Positions 1 to 7,203 of a DNA stretch of 16,809 bases are shown in pieces. The position numbers and the translations under genes were made by a program. Under the pieces are notes generated by a model that did not search any database, had not been told where the DNA came from, and saw nothing but the letters and a program-made list of their open reading frames with translations. Numbering within the stretch: position 1 is the first letter of the stretch; each line of letters opens with the position of its first letter. The DNA comes from an uncultured Bacteroidales bacterium (GTDB lineage: Bacteria > Bacteroidota > Bacteroidia > Bacteroidales > Bacteroidaceae), in assembly GCA_945837185.1 (NCBI GenBank), contig CAMAMZ010000029.1:1-16809 (forward strand), read 5' to 3'.

Positions 1-955
1 CAATATCCTGGGTGCCTGCAGCCAAAGCGGTAGAAAGGGTAGCACCTTGCTTCAGCTGGCCCGCAGCTTGACGATAGGCAGCAGCAGCCTGCACCTGCCC
101 CAACTGATCCATCTCAACAGCCTTTTGCTCCATCACACCAGCAGCCTGGTTGAAGGTAGCAGCCTGCTCGTTGAAATGCTGTGATGCAGCCACCATCTCT
201 GATTTGTCACCGTCAATATGCTCCACCTGGATGTTCTTGACATAACCAAAATAGTTGGCAGAACCATAGAGCATGCGCAGACCACCATACACAGAGAGGT
301 TGTCGGTGAGTTTATGGGCGGCACCAAAGGTGAAACCATAATAGTATTGGCGACCCCGCATAAAGGAGTCGTAGCCATACTTATTGCCCATCTTATGCGA
401 TGCCAAAGCAGGATTCACTTGACCCAAACCCGCATAAAGCTGATTCATCAACTCCATGGCAGAGGAGGTATTGCCTCCCACTTGAACAGGGGTATAAGGA
501 ATGGCAGAAACAACCTGCTCGAAGGAGCCCAGACCATTGTCGAACTCACACTTGCCACCACCTCCGGTTATGGCAAAACTAAATTGGAAACTCCACTTCC
601 CAAGGTTGTAAGCGGCCAGTAAAGAAGGGATGATCGGAGCATCGGCAGTTCCTTTGAACTGATGGACCGACTGACCGGGTTGGTTGGCATTATTAACGAA
701 AAGCGGAAAACCTGTCGTGATGGTACGTGTTTGATGTGCGTTCTGCAGGTTGATAGAAAAGTGAAAGCCCTCGCCCAAGAAAATTACGCCGGCAGGGTTG
801 CTGTAGACACCGTCGATGCCAATGGTTGCATCGCGTGCGGGATTTCTCAAGAAATGAACATTCTGGTTGGTGTTTGTCAACAAGCCACCTGCCGTTGCAG
901 GGCTTGCAATACTCATCATTGCAAAAGCAATGCCAATTAATTTTGATTTATTCAT
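1..955 (-). CDS. FadL/OmpP1-family outer-membrane protein (partial, C-terminus off the left edge)
   Basis: An open frame of 318 codons starts at ATG 955-953 and runs off the left edge without a stop. The N-terminus is a signal peptide of about 22 residues (positive start MNKSK, hydrophobic core, cleavage near SPATA-GG). The mature start has the FadL/TodX hatch pattern NQNVHFLRNPARDA followed by YSNPAGV. Alternating beta-strand segments follow (for example YYYGFTFGAAHKLTDN and LSVYGGLRMLYGSANYFGY). Family members are 14-strand outer-membrane barrels that import hydrophobic compounds; the substrate here cannot be told. From about residue 245 the barrel is interrupted by an Ala/Gln-rich, probably helical stretch that continues to the edge. 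A -7 box lies just upstream, so the gene is probably transcribed on its own. The family call is firm; the length is unknown because of the truncation. Confidence 0.85.
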   Translation of the reverse strand, partial: MNKSKLIGIAFAMMSIASPATAGGLLTNTNQNVHFLRNPARDATIGIDGVYSNPAGVIFLGEGFHFSINLQNAHQTRTITTGFPLFVNNANQPGQSVHQFKGTADAPIIPSLLAAYNLGKWSFQFSFAITGGGGKCEFDNGLGSFEQVVSAIPYTPVQVGGNTSSAMELMNQLYAGLGQVNPALASHKMGNKYGYDSFMRGRQYYYGFTFGAAHKLTDNLSVYGGLRMLYGSANYFGYVKNIQVEHIDGDKSEMVAASQHFNEQAATFNQAAGVMEQKAVEMDQLGQVQAAAAYRQAAGQLKQGATLSTALAAGTQDI

Positions 956-981
956 CTTAAAAACTTGTAAAATATTGGTTG

Positions 982-989
982 CAAAGTTA
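982..989 (-). promoter_or_regulatory. Bacteroidetes -7 promoter box for the FadL-like gene
   Basis: On the minus strand TAACTTTG matches the TAnnTTTG consensus of the Bacteroidetes housekeeping sigma factor. It lies 26 bases upstream of the ATG at 955, which predicts a leader of about 20 bases. No clear TTTG -33 element is seen upstream. Confidence 0.55.
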
Positions 990-1052
990 CATAGATTGTC
1001 CAATATTTCCACAGCAGAAAGATGTTATTTACCATTTGTTAACCAACAAACA

Positions 1053-1094
1053 GTTTATTCTTGCACAAAACATTTGCTTTGTGCAAGAATAAAC
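1053..1094 (-). terminator. 17-bp perfect hairpin downstream of the PgpH-like gene
   Basis: GTTTATTCTTGCACAAA (1053-1069) and its exact reverse complement (1078-1094) flank an 8-base loop. It lies 19 bases past the stop codon of the 7TM-HD gene and upstream of the promoter of the FadL-like gene, where a terminator would be expected. The stem is AT-rich at its base and no long U-tract follows on either strand, so a role in mRNA 3'-end protection is also possible. Confidence 0.6.
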
Positions 1095-1113
1095 CACGAC
1101 AAACCTATGCACA

Positions 1114-3180
1114 TCAAGCTTTGGGTTGTGTCGTTTTTTTGAGTTCAGGGTACTGTACACGGGTGTGATAGATGGATTTGAGACGCTCTATCAGCACCAG
1201 TTTAGCCTGTCCTATATCACGGAACGTAATGGGGCACTCTTTAAAGTAGCCGGCCGCCACCTGCTGGTCTATCAAACGCTCAACCAATTCGCTGATGCTT
1301 TCTTCGGTATAGGAAGACAGGGAGCGGGAAGCAGCCTCCACCGTATCGGCCATCATCAGAAGCGCCTGCTCACGCGTAAAAGGATTGGGGCCGGGATAAG
1401 AGAACTCTTCCTCGTCGACCTTTTCATCGGGATGGTCATTACAATATTTGATGTAGAAGTACTTGGCCATGCCCTTCCCATGATGGGTGAGGATAAAGTC
1501 GCGGATAACATTGGGCAGGTTCGCTTTTTCCGCTTCCTTCACACCCTCATAAACATGAGAGATGATAATCTGCGCACTTTCCTTATAGGTCATGCGCTCA
1601 TGGGGATTCAACCCTACCTGGTTTTCGGTGAAGAAGGCCGGACTAACCATCTTGCCAATATCGTGATACAAGGCTCCGGTACGCACCAACAGACTGTTGG
1701 CACCTATCTTGTTGGCTATTTCGGCAGCCAGATTGCCTACTGTAATCGAATGTTGGAAGGTGCCGGGAGCCACCTCGCTCAAGCGACGCAACAAGCCCTT
1801 GTTGGTATTGGAGAGTTCAAAGAGGGTGACATCGGAAATGAAACCAAAGGTCTTTTCAATGAGATACATCAACGGATAGGCAAGGAGGAGGAACACACCA
1901 TTGATAACAAAGTAATAATACATACCCGCATCGAGTTTGGTGACATCGTTCTCTTGCATGAGCTGCAAGGCGAAATACACAATGCTGGAGGCGAGGGCTA
2001 CCATGAGAGCCGTGCGGAACACCTGGGCTCGTCTCGACAACTCACGCAAGGAGTAGATGGCCATCATGCCGCTCACCAACTGTACGATGATAAACTCATA
2101 CTGGTACTTCACGACAGCAGCACAAATGAGCACCATGGTGACATGCGTGACGAAGGCCGTGCGGGAATCCATGAACACACGCACAAAGATGGGCACCATG
2201 GCAAAAGGTATGATATAAACATTAAACACGCTGTGCGCCATCATCATCGACACCAAGACAGGAAAGAGCGTTATCATGACATAGAGCATGAGGGTGCTTC
2301 GGGGCTTTTCGAAATAGTCTTTTCGGAACAGGGTAAGATAAGCAGTGAACAGAATGACCAGAATCGACACGAAAAGCACTTGCCCCGCAAAGGTGGATGT
2401 CAACTCGGCATCGGAAGCCTGCCGGCGCTGCATCTCTCGCTCAAACGAAGAAAGCACCCGATAGTCGTACTCATCGACTATCTCACCACGGTCTATCACC
2501 TTCTGACCACTCAGCACCATACCGCTGGCTGGCGAGATGCCGCTGAGCAGATCGTTCAGTTCTGTTTCGCTCCTTGTACGGTCGTAAGCCAAATTGGGTT
2601 CGATGTATTCGTTCAGATTGCAACGCTGCAGCACCTGACGGTAAGGAGCCAGACGTTCGTCGGAAAAGAGTTGCTCATAGGCGCTCATGGTAGAATAGAT
2701 GCAGTTCACCTGTACACTCTGCGCTTCCTTGCCACTCACCACACGCAAGAGATGGGTGGAATCGGTTGCTACAGCCCGATATTCGGGCGTACTCATGATT
2801 CCGGCCTGATAGAGGCGATGCAATCGGTCGAGCAGCAAATTACGTACTTCGGCTGAAATATCGTGCCGATGTTCTTCGCAGGCCTTCTTGAACTTGGTCA
2901 ACTGCTGTACCTCTACCTGCGCACGATACATATAATAAGGTTGGAAACTGCTGATGAGCGAATCGCGCTCCGCCTTCACGGCCTCATCTGATTTGTAGAT
3001 AGGGAAATCGAACTTGGCAATGAACGACCCATACATCCATGGCTTACCCACATCGTAACGGATGCGCTGACGCTCATTGCGAGGCAGGAACCATACGATT
3101 ATCGCCACACAGGCTGTTACCAAGATGGCACGCGTGAAGATATTTTGCCAATAATGGCCTCCGGATGCGTTGAAATTCAT
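1114..3180 (-). CDS. pgpH: 7TM-HD cyclic-di-AMP phosphodiesterase (PgpH-like)
   Basis: This is a 688-residue inner-membrane protein with the layout of the 7TMR-HD family. It has one N-terminal membrane helix (about residues 14-32), an extracytoplasmic 7TMR-HDED-type domain (about 40-260), a block of about seven membrane helices (about 265-445), and a cytoplasmic HD domain (about 465-640). Likely metal ligands are visible: H477 (FQHS), H506-D507 (YHDIGK), H542 (SHV), H566-H567 (THHG) and D612 (MADTVEAASR). Family members such as Listeria PgpH hydrolyse c-di-AMP to pApA, which links to osmotic and cell-wall control; that substrate is inferred from the family. The frame stays open upstream to 3243, but the start at ATG 3180 (MNFNASGG) is preferred, because the upstream stretch is low-complexity and overlaps the probable promoter. 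The gene is divergent from gltX and ends before a strong hairpin. Confidence 0.9.
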   Translation of the reverse strand: MNFNASGGHYWQNIFTRAILVTACVAIIVWFLPRNERQRIRYDVGKPWMYGSFIAKFDFPIYKSDEAVKAERDSLISSFQPYYMYRAQVEVQQLTKFKKACEEHRHDISAEVRNLLLDRLHRLYQAGIMSTPEYRAVATDSTHLLRVVSGKEAQSVQVNCIYSTMSAYEQLFSDERLAPYRQVLQRCNLNEYIEPNLAYDRTRSETELNDLLSGISPASGMVLSGQKVIDRGEIVDEYDYRVLSSFEREMQRRQASDAELTSTFAGQVLFVSILVILFTAYLTLFRKDYFEKPRSTLMLYVMITLFPVLVSMMMAHSVFNVYIIPFAMVPIFVRVFMDSRTAFVTHVTMVLICAAVVKYQYEFIIVQLVSGMMAIYSLRELSRRAQVFRTALMVALASSIVYFALQLMQENDVTKLDAGMYYYFVINGVFLLLAYPLMYLIEKTFGFISDVTLFELSNTNKGLLRRLSEVAPGTFQHSITVGNLAAEIANKIGANSLLVRTGALYHDIGKMVSPAFFTENQVGLNPHERMTYKESAQIIISHVYEGVKEAEKANLPNVIRDFILTHHGKGMAKYFYIKYCNDHPDEKVDEEEFSYPGPNPFTREQALLMMADTVEAASRSLSSYTEESISELVERLIDQQVAAGYFKECPITFRDIGQAKLVLIERLKSIYHTRVQYPELKKTTQPKA

Positions 3181-3210
3181 ATAGGCGTTGTCTTTATCTT
3201 GTTTATTTTG

Positions 3211-3218
3211 CGAAAATA
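3211..3218 (-). promoter_or_regulatory. Possible -7 box for the PgpH-like gene
   Basis: On the minus strand TATTTTCG is one base off the TAnnTTTG consensus. It lies 31 bases upstream of the ATG at 3180, within an A/T-tract-rich divergent spacer. No convincing -33 element is seen. Confidence 0.3.
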
Positions 3219-3253
3219 CGAAAAAAAAACTGCAAATACTCAAAAAAAAGAAT

Positions 3254-3261
3254 TAATTTTG
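3254..3261 (+). promoter_or_regulatory. -7 promoter box for gltX-waaA
   Basis: TAATTTTG matches the TAnnTTTG consensus and ends 31 bases before the gltX ATG at 3293. It sits in the 112-base divergent spacer shared with the PgpH-like gene. The A-tract upstream contains no clear TTTG -33 element. Confidence 0.5.
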
Positions 3262-3292
3262 CAGAAATATTTTGTTATCTATATATTTAACG

Positions 3293-4810
3293 ATGACTGA
3301 AAGAAAAGTAAGAGTTCGCTTTGCACCCAGTCCTACAGGTGCATTGCATATCGGCGGTGTACGCACCGCCTTGTACAACTATCTTTTTGCACACAAGCAT
3401 CAAGGCGATTTGGTTTTCAGAATCGAGGATACCGACTCTACACGCTTTGTGCCTGGCGCGGAAGAATATATCATCGAGTCATTCCGATGGCTGGGTATCA
3501 AGTTTGATGAAGGGGTAGGCATAGGGGGGCCACACGGTCCTTACAGACAGAGTGAGCGCAGAGAAATCTACAAGCAATACGTAACGCAGTTGCTCGATGC
3601 AGGAAAGGCTTACTATGCTTTCGACACACCGCAAGAGTTGGAAGCCAAACGTGCAGAGATTCAGAACTTCCAATATGATGCCCACACACGTATGCAGATG
3701 CGCAACTCGCTGACAATGCCTCAAGAGGAATGGGAGCAGCGCATTGCCAATGGTGAGCAGTATGTGGTGCGGTTCAAGATTGAACCGGGCAGGCAGATAC
3801 ACGTCAACGACATGATTCGCGGTGATGTGGTCGTGAAGAGCGATATCCTCGACGACAAGGTGCTCTACAAGAGTGCCGACGAGCTGCCCACCTACCATCT
3901 GGCTAATATTGTTGACGACCACCTCATGGAAATATCGCATGTGATACGTGGAGAGGAATGGCTCCCCTCGGCACCCTTGCATGTGCTCCTGTATGAGGCC
4001 TTCGGATGGGAAGACAGCATGCCGCGCTTTGCCCATTTGCCCCTCTTGCTGAAACCGGAAGGAAAAGGTAAGTTGTCGAAACGAGACGGCGACCGACTGG
4101 GCTTCCCTGTATTCCCATTGGAATGGCATGACCCGAAGAGCAATGAGGTGTCTACAGGCTATCGTGAGAGTGGATATTTCCCGGAGGCTGTGATCAACTT
4201 CCTGGCCTTGTTGGGCTGGAACCCTGGCACAGAACAGGAGATTTTCAGTCTGGAGGAACTGGTAGAGGCCTTCGACATCACGAAATGTTCCAAAAGCGGT
4301 GCGAAATTCGACTACAAGAAAGGCATCTGGTTTAACCACGAATATATTCTGCGCAAGAGCAATGAGGAGATTGCCGACCTGTTTGCACCGATTGTGGCCA
4401 ACAACGGTGTCGATGAGAGCATGGAGCGCATAAAGACGGTTGTAGGATTGATGAAAGACCGCGTAGACTTTGTCAAAGAGTTGTGGCCGCTGTGTTCGTT
4501 CTTCTTCATCGCCCCCATTGAATACGATGAGAAAACGGCCAAGAAGCGTTGGAAAGACTATTCGGCACAACAGATGACCGAGTTGGCCGACCTGTTGGAG
4601 TCGCTCGACGACTTCAGTATCGAAGGACAGGAACCTGTCGTCATGCAATGGGTGGAAGACAAGGGTTACAAGCTGGGAGACGTCATGAACGCCTTCCGTC
4701 TGGCACTTGTCGGTATCGGAAAAGGACCGGGAATGTTCGACATCTCTGCATTCCTTGGCAAAGAAGAAACCGTCAGACGCCTGCGCCGTGCCATTGCGGT
4801 GCTGAAATGA
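3293..4810 (+). CDS. gltX: Glutamyl-tRNA synthetase
   Basis: A class I aminoacyl-tRNA synthetase of 505 residues that charges tRNA-Glu with glutamate. The ATP-binding HIGH-type signature is FAPSPTGALHIGG (H19-I20-G21-G22), followed by VRTALYNYLFA and FRIEDTDSTR. The KMSKS-type loop is GKLSKRDGD (about residues 260-264). The C-terminal half contains the helical anticodon-binding region. The start at ATG 3293 (MTERKVRVRFAPSPTG) is chosen over the ATG at 3272 because the family begins a few residues before the FAPSPTG motif and a promoter box lies just upstream. waaA follows after one base, so the two are probably co-transcribed. Nothing in the catalytic motifs looks abnormal. Confidence 0.97.
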   Translation: MTERKVRVRFAPSPTGALHIGGVRTALYNYLFAHKHQGDLVFRIEDTDSTRFVPGAEEYIIESFRWLGIKFDEGVGIGGPHGPYRQSERREIYKQYVTQLLDAGKAYYAFDTPQELEAKRAEIQNFQYDAHTRMQMRNSLTMPQEEWEQRIANGEQYVVRFKIEPGRQIHVNDMIRGDVVVKSDILDDKVLYKSADELPTYHLANIVDDHLMEISHVIRGEEWLPSAPLHVLLYEAFGWEDSMPRFAHLPLLLKPEGKGKLSKRDGDRLGFPVFPLEWHDPKSNEVSTGYRESGYFPEAVINFLALLGWNPGTEQEIFSLEELVEAFDITKCSKSGAKFDYKKGIWFNHEYILRKSNEEIADLFAPIVANNGVDESMERIKTVVGLMKDRVDFVKELWPLCSFFFIAPIEYDEKTAKKRWKDYSAQQMTELADLLESLDDFSIEGQEPVVMQWVEDKGYKLGDVMNAFRLALVGIGKGPGMFDISAFLGKEETVRRLRRAIAVLK

Positions 4811-4811
4811 T

Positions 4812-6047
4812 ATGTACAACATCATCATCTACTTGATACAAGTAGGCATAGCCATTGCCAGCCACTTTTCAAAGAAAGTAGGAAAGATGTGGAAGGGAGA
4901 ACGTGATTCCTTCCGCATCCTTCGTGAGAAGATGGAACCGGGAGCACGCTATGTGTGGTTTCACGCTGCATCGCTTGGCGAGTTTGAACAGGGGCGCCCA
5001 TTGATGGAAACCTTCCGAAAACTCCATCCGGAATATAAGATTCTGCTCACGTTCTTCTCGCCCTCAGGCTACGAGGTGCGGAAAGACTACAAGGGAGCCG
5101 ACATCATCTGCTATATGCCCATCGACACCATTGGCAATGCCAGGAAATTTCTGCGCACGGTGCGGCCGGTAATGGCCTTCTTCATCAAGTATGAGTTCTG
5201 GTATAATTACCTGCATGTATTGAAACACCGCAACATACCCACCTACAGCGTGTCGAGCATTTTCCGCCCCAACCAGATATTCTTCCGCTGGTATGGAAGG
5301 CGTTATGGCAAGGTGCTGAACTGCTTTACCCGTTTCTTTGTGCAGAACGAGGAGTCGAAACGGTTGTTGGCAACCTTGGGCATTGAGGCGGTAGATGTGG
5401 TGGGCGACACACGTTTCGACCGTGTGCTGCAAATCAAGGAAGCAGCCAAACAACTGCCTATCGTTGACGCCTTTGTGGGCGGAACAGCCGACAAAAGGTC
5501 GACAAAGGTGTTTGTGGCAGGCTCATCATGGTTGCCTGATGAGGAGATTTTCATTCCTTATTTCAACAAACACAAAGACTGGAAACTCATCATCGCTCCC
5601 CATGTGATAGGAGAAGAGCATATCCGACAAATCCAACAGCTGCTTGGCAGAAAGGCCGTGCGGTATACACAGGCTACGGAAGCACTGGCCAAAGAGGCTG
5701 ATTGCCTCATTATTGATTGTTTCGGACTGCTGTCGAGCATTTATCATTATGGCGACATCGCCTATGTGGGTGGAGGATTCGGAGTAGGCATACATAATGT
5801 GCTAGAAGCTGCCGTATGGGACATGCCGGTGCTCTTTGGTCCCAACAACACACGCTTTAATGAGGCGCAGGGACTGAAAGCGGCTTGCGGTGGATTTGAC
5901 TTTGCCGACAGGGCCGGCTTTGAGAAAGCTATCTTGCCGTTGCGCACAGATGAAACCTACCGTGCCACTTGCGGAAAAAAAGCCGGCAAGTTCGTGGAAG
6001 GCATGACGGGAGCTACACGCACCATCATGGCAAGCATACAGGCATAG
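4812..6047 (+). CDS. waaA: 3-deoxy-D-manno-octulosonic acid (Kdo) transferase
   Basis: A 411-residue GT30-family protein that transfers Kdo from CMP-Kdo to lipid A precursors at the cytoplasmic face of the inner membrane, an early step of LPS core assembly. An N-terminal hydrophobic helix (about residues 4-19) anchors it. The KdtA N-terminal domain carries WFHAASLGEFEQGRPL; E57 corresponds to the family's catalytic glutamate in the SLGE motif. The GT-B C-terminal half includes FVAGSSWLPDEE, IIAPHVIGEEH, and the sugar-nucleotide region YVGGGFGVGIHNVLEAA with PVLFGPNN. How many Kdo residues it adds cannot be judged. The ATG lies one base after the gltX stop, so translation is probably coupled. 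A palindromic terminator starts about 60 bases after the stop. Confidence 0.95.
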   Translation: MYNIIIYLIQVGIAIASHFSKKVGKMWKGERDSFRILREKMEPGARYVWFHAASLGEFEQGRPLMETFRKLHPEYKILLTFFSPSGYEVRKDYKGADIICYMPIDTIGNARKFLRTVRPVMAFFIKYEFWYNYLHVLKHRNIPTYSVSSIFRPNQIFFRWYGRRYGKVLNCFTRFFVQNEESKRLLATLGIEAVDVVGDTRFDRVLQIKEAAKQLPIVDAFVGGTADKRSTKVFVAGSSWLPDEEIFIPYFNKHKDWKLIIAPHVIGEEHIRQIQQLLGRKAVRYTQATEALAKEADCLIIDCFGLLSSIYHYGDIAYVGGGFGVGIHNVLEAAVWDMPVLFGPNNTRFNEAQGLKAACGGFDFADRAGFEKAILPLRTDETYRATCGKKAGKFVEGMTGATRTIMASIQA

Positions 6048-6108
6048 CCCGTTTTCCCATCCGTACACAGACAGCATTGTCAAGAAGCGAGCACAAATAA
6101 ATACAAAC

Positions 6109-6156
6109 AAATACCCCCGCATCGTTGTGCAAGAAGTACACGATGCGGGGGTATTT
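6109..6156. terminator. Bidirectional palindromic terminator between waaA and the DUF2795 gene
   Basis: AAATACCCCCGCATCG (6109-6124) and its exact reverse complement (6141-6156) flank a 16-base spacer. The GC-rich core ends in ATTT on both strands. It lies between two convergent genes, 61 bases after the waaA stop and 31 bases after the other stop, so it probably ends transcription from both sides. Confidence 0.8.
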
Positions 6157-6187
6157 ACACGTTAGTGTCTCATTGAACGATAGAGAC

Positions 6188-6409
6188 TTAATACTCCTCT
6201 TCGTTCCAAAGGAAGTCGTCTTTAGAAGGATAGTCAGGCCAGATATCTTCTATGCTGTCATAGATCTCGCCTTCATCTTCTATCTCCTGCAGGTTTTCCA
6301 ACACTTCAAGAGGTGCACCCGAACGGGTGGCATAATCTATCAATTCGTCCTTGGTTGCAGGCCAAGGTGCATCTTCCAGTTTAGAAGCTAATTCAAGTGT
6401 CCAATACAT
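6188..6409 (-). CDS. Small acidic DUF2795-type protein
   Basis: A 73-residue protein starting MYWTLELASKLEDAPWPATK, with DELIDYATRSGAPLEVLENLQEI in the middle and an acidic end with IWPDYPS and WNEEEY. From memory, this matches the short conserved Bacteroidetes proteins annotated DUF2795; the function is unknown. There is no signal peptide or membrane helix, so it is probably cytosolic. The TKDELIDYA and PLEVLENLQ segments suggest a small helical fold. It is a single-gene unit with a well-formed promoter upstream and a shared palindromic terminator downstream. The match is recalled, not searched, so the family number is less certain than the gene. Confidence 0.85.
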   Translation of the reverse strand: MYWTLELASKLEDAPWPATKDELIDYATRSGAPLEVLENLQEIEDEGEIYDSIEDIWPDYPSKDDFLWNEEEY

Positions 6410-6437
6410 AGGCTCATATACATTTAGATTTCGGTTG

Positions 6438-6467
6438 CAAAAATAACAATATTATTTCAATTGCAAA
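6438..6467 (-). promoter_or_regulatory. Promoter (-33/-7) of the DUF2795 gene
   Basis: On the minus strand a TTTG (-33, at 6467-6464) is followed after 18 bases by TATTTTTG (-7, at 6445-6438), close to the Bacteroidetes consensus TTTG-N19-TAnnTTTG. The ATG at 6409 lies 28 bases beyond the -7 box. Confidence 0.65.
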
Positions 6468-6540
6468 GTATTTGCTTGTTATTTTCTCTTTATAATGTAT
6501 ATAAAATATGAATTTGGCATTTTCACACACATCTTTGCAT

Positions 6541-6620
6541 AAGTGGTTAGAAATTAACCACATCATGTTGCTTCGAATGCAGGTGGTTAGAAATTAACCA
6601 CATAATGCTGTTTCGGACGC
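6541..6620 (-). repeat. Two-copy 40-bp tandem repeat with hairpins at the end of the por operon
   Basis: Units 6541-6580 and 6581-6620 are identical at 34 of 40 positions. Each contains the palindrome GTGGTTA-GAAAT-TAACCAC (7-bp stem, 5-base loop; 6543-6561 and 6583-6601), and the hairpin is identical in the two copies. The right unit codes for the last ten residues and stop of the methyltransferase-like gene; the left unit lies downstream of the stop. The paired hairpins could terminate or protect the operon transcript. No U-tract follows them. Confidence 0.75.
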
Positions 6621-7198
6621 AGGTGGTCGAAGAATACGATGCCGCAGTCGTATAAGTCGAAAGTAACTCCTGTGCGCTCATCGGCTACCAACTGCTGCCA
6701 ATGTCTGCGTGCAGTGCGGGTGGAATGGATATGTTCCACTACCCACACCAGGCCTGCAGGTGCCTGTAGCAAAAGAGACTCATAAAGGGGATGGGCAGGA
6801 GATAGCGGGGGTGTGCAGACAATGACCTGCTGCTCTTTACCCGCAAAAGGTAGGGTTGTGGCGGTATCGAGCCGCACATGATGGCATTGTGCCTTCCTGC
6901 AACCGGCCTGCCAATAGGCATCGCGGGCTTCATTACGAGAAGCGCCCACCGTATAGATGGCAGTGGGTTGGAGATGATTGGCCAACCGCAGATACAAACG
7001 ATAGCGTTTGCGCTGCATACCATCGAGGTGGGAGAAGCGTTCCTTCAAAGGCGTATAGGCATAATAAGGGGCTCGTTCGTTGACCACATAGCATACAAAA
7101 GCAAATGCCGAGGGCGACTGGATGCCAAACCCTCGACAATGGGTTATGCGTGAGAGCCACACATAACCTCGATGTAAGTATGCCCACAAGGTGCCCAC
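6587..7198 (-). CDS. Methyltransferase-like protein with a degenerate SAM loop, last gene of the T9SS operon
   Basis: A protein of about 203 residues that resembles Bacteroidetes proteins annotated as class I SAM-dependent methyltransferases. Conserved-looking parts are RGFGIQSPSAFAFV near the N-terminus, PYYAY (about 45-49), and the end DLYDCGIVFFDHLRPKQHYVVNF-like block (residues 181-203). The expected glycine-rich SAM loop is replaced by IYTVGASRNEARDAYWQAG (about 81-99), so activity is doubtful. No signal peptide is present, so it is probably cytoplasmic. The start is uncertain: no suitable ATG exists. I chose GTG 7198, five bases after the upstream stop; GTG 7234 would give 215 residues but overlaps the C-terminus of the preceding gene. 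The position directly behind porN and a beta-barrel gene suggests co-transcription with the T9SS. The role is unknown and the family assignment is from memory. Confidence 0.75.
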   Translation of the reverse strand: MGTLWAYLHRGYVWLSRITHCRGFGIQSPSAFAFVCYVVNERAPYYAYTPLKERFSHLDGMQRKRYRLYLRLANHLQPTAIYTVGASRNEARDAYWQAGCRKAQCHHVRLDTATTLPFAGKEQQVIVCTPPLSPAHPLYESLLLQAPAGLVWVVEHIHSTRTARRHWQQLVADERTGVTFDLYDCGIVFFDHLRPKQHYVVNF

Positions 7199-7203
7199 GA
7201 CGC

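Noticed and set aside
218..622. 134-codon open frame on the plus strand opposite the FadL-like gene
   Set aside because: The minus-strand frame has a signal peptide, the NPAG hatch motif and beta-strand pattern; the plus-strand frame has none.
1126..2856. 576-codon open frame on the plus strand opposite the PgpH-like gene
   Set aside because: It is wholly antisense to a gene with clear catalytic motifs, is rich in His and Gln as reverse-frame translations are, has no recognisable domain, and no promoter is seen.
3479..4828. 449-codon open frame on the minus strand opposite gltX
   Set aside because: gltX is certain from its HIGG and KLSKR motifs; the antisense frame is a by-product of codon bias.
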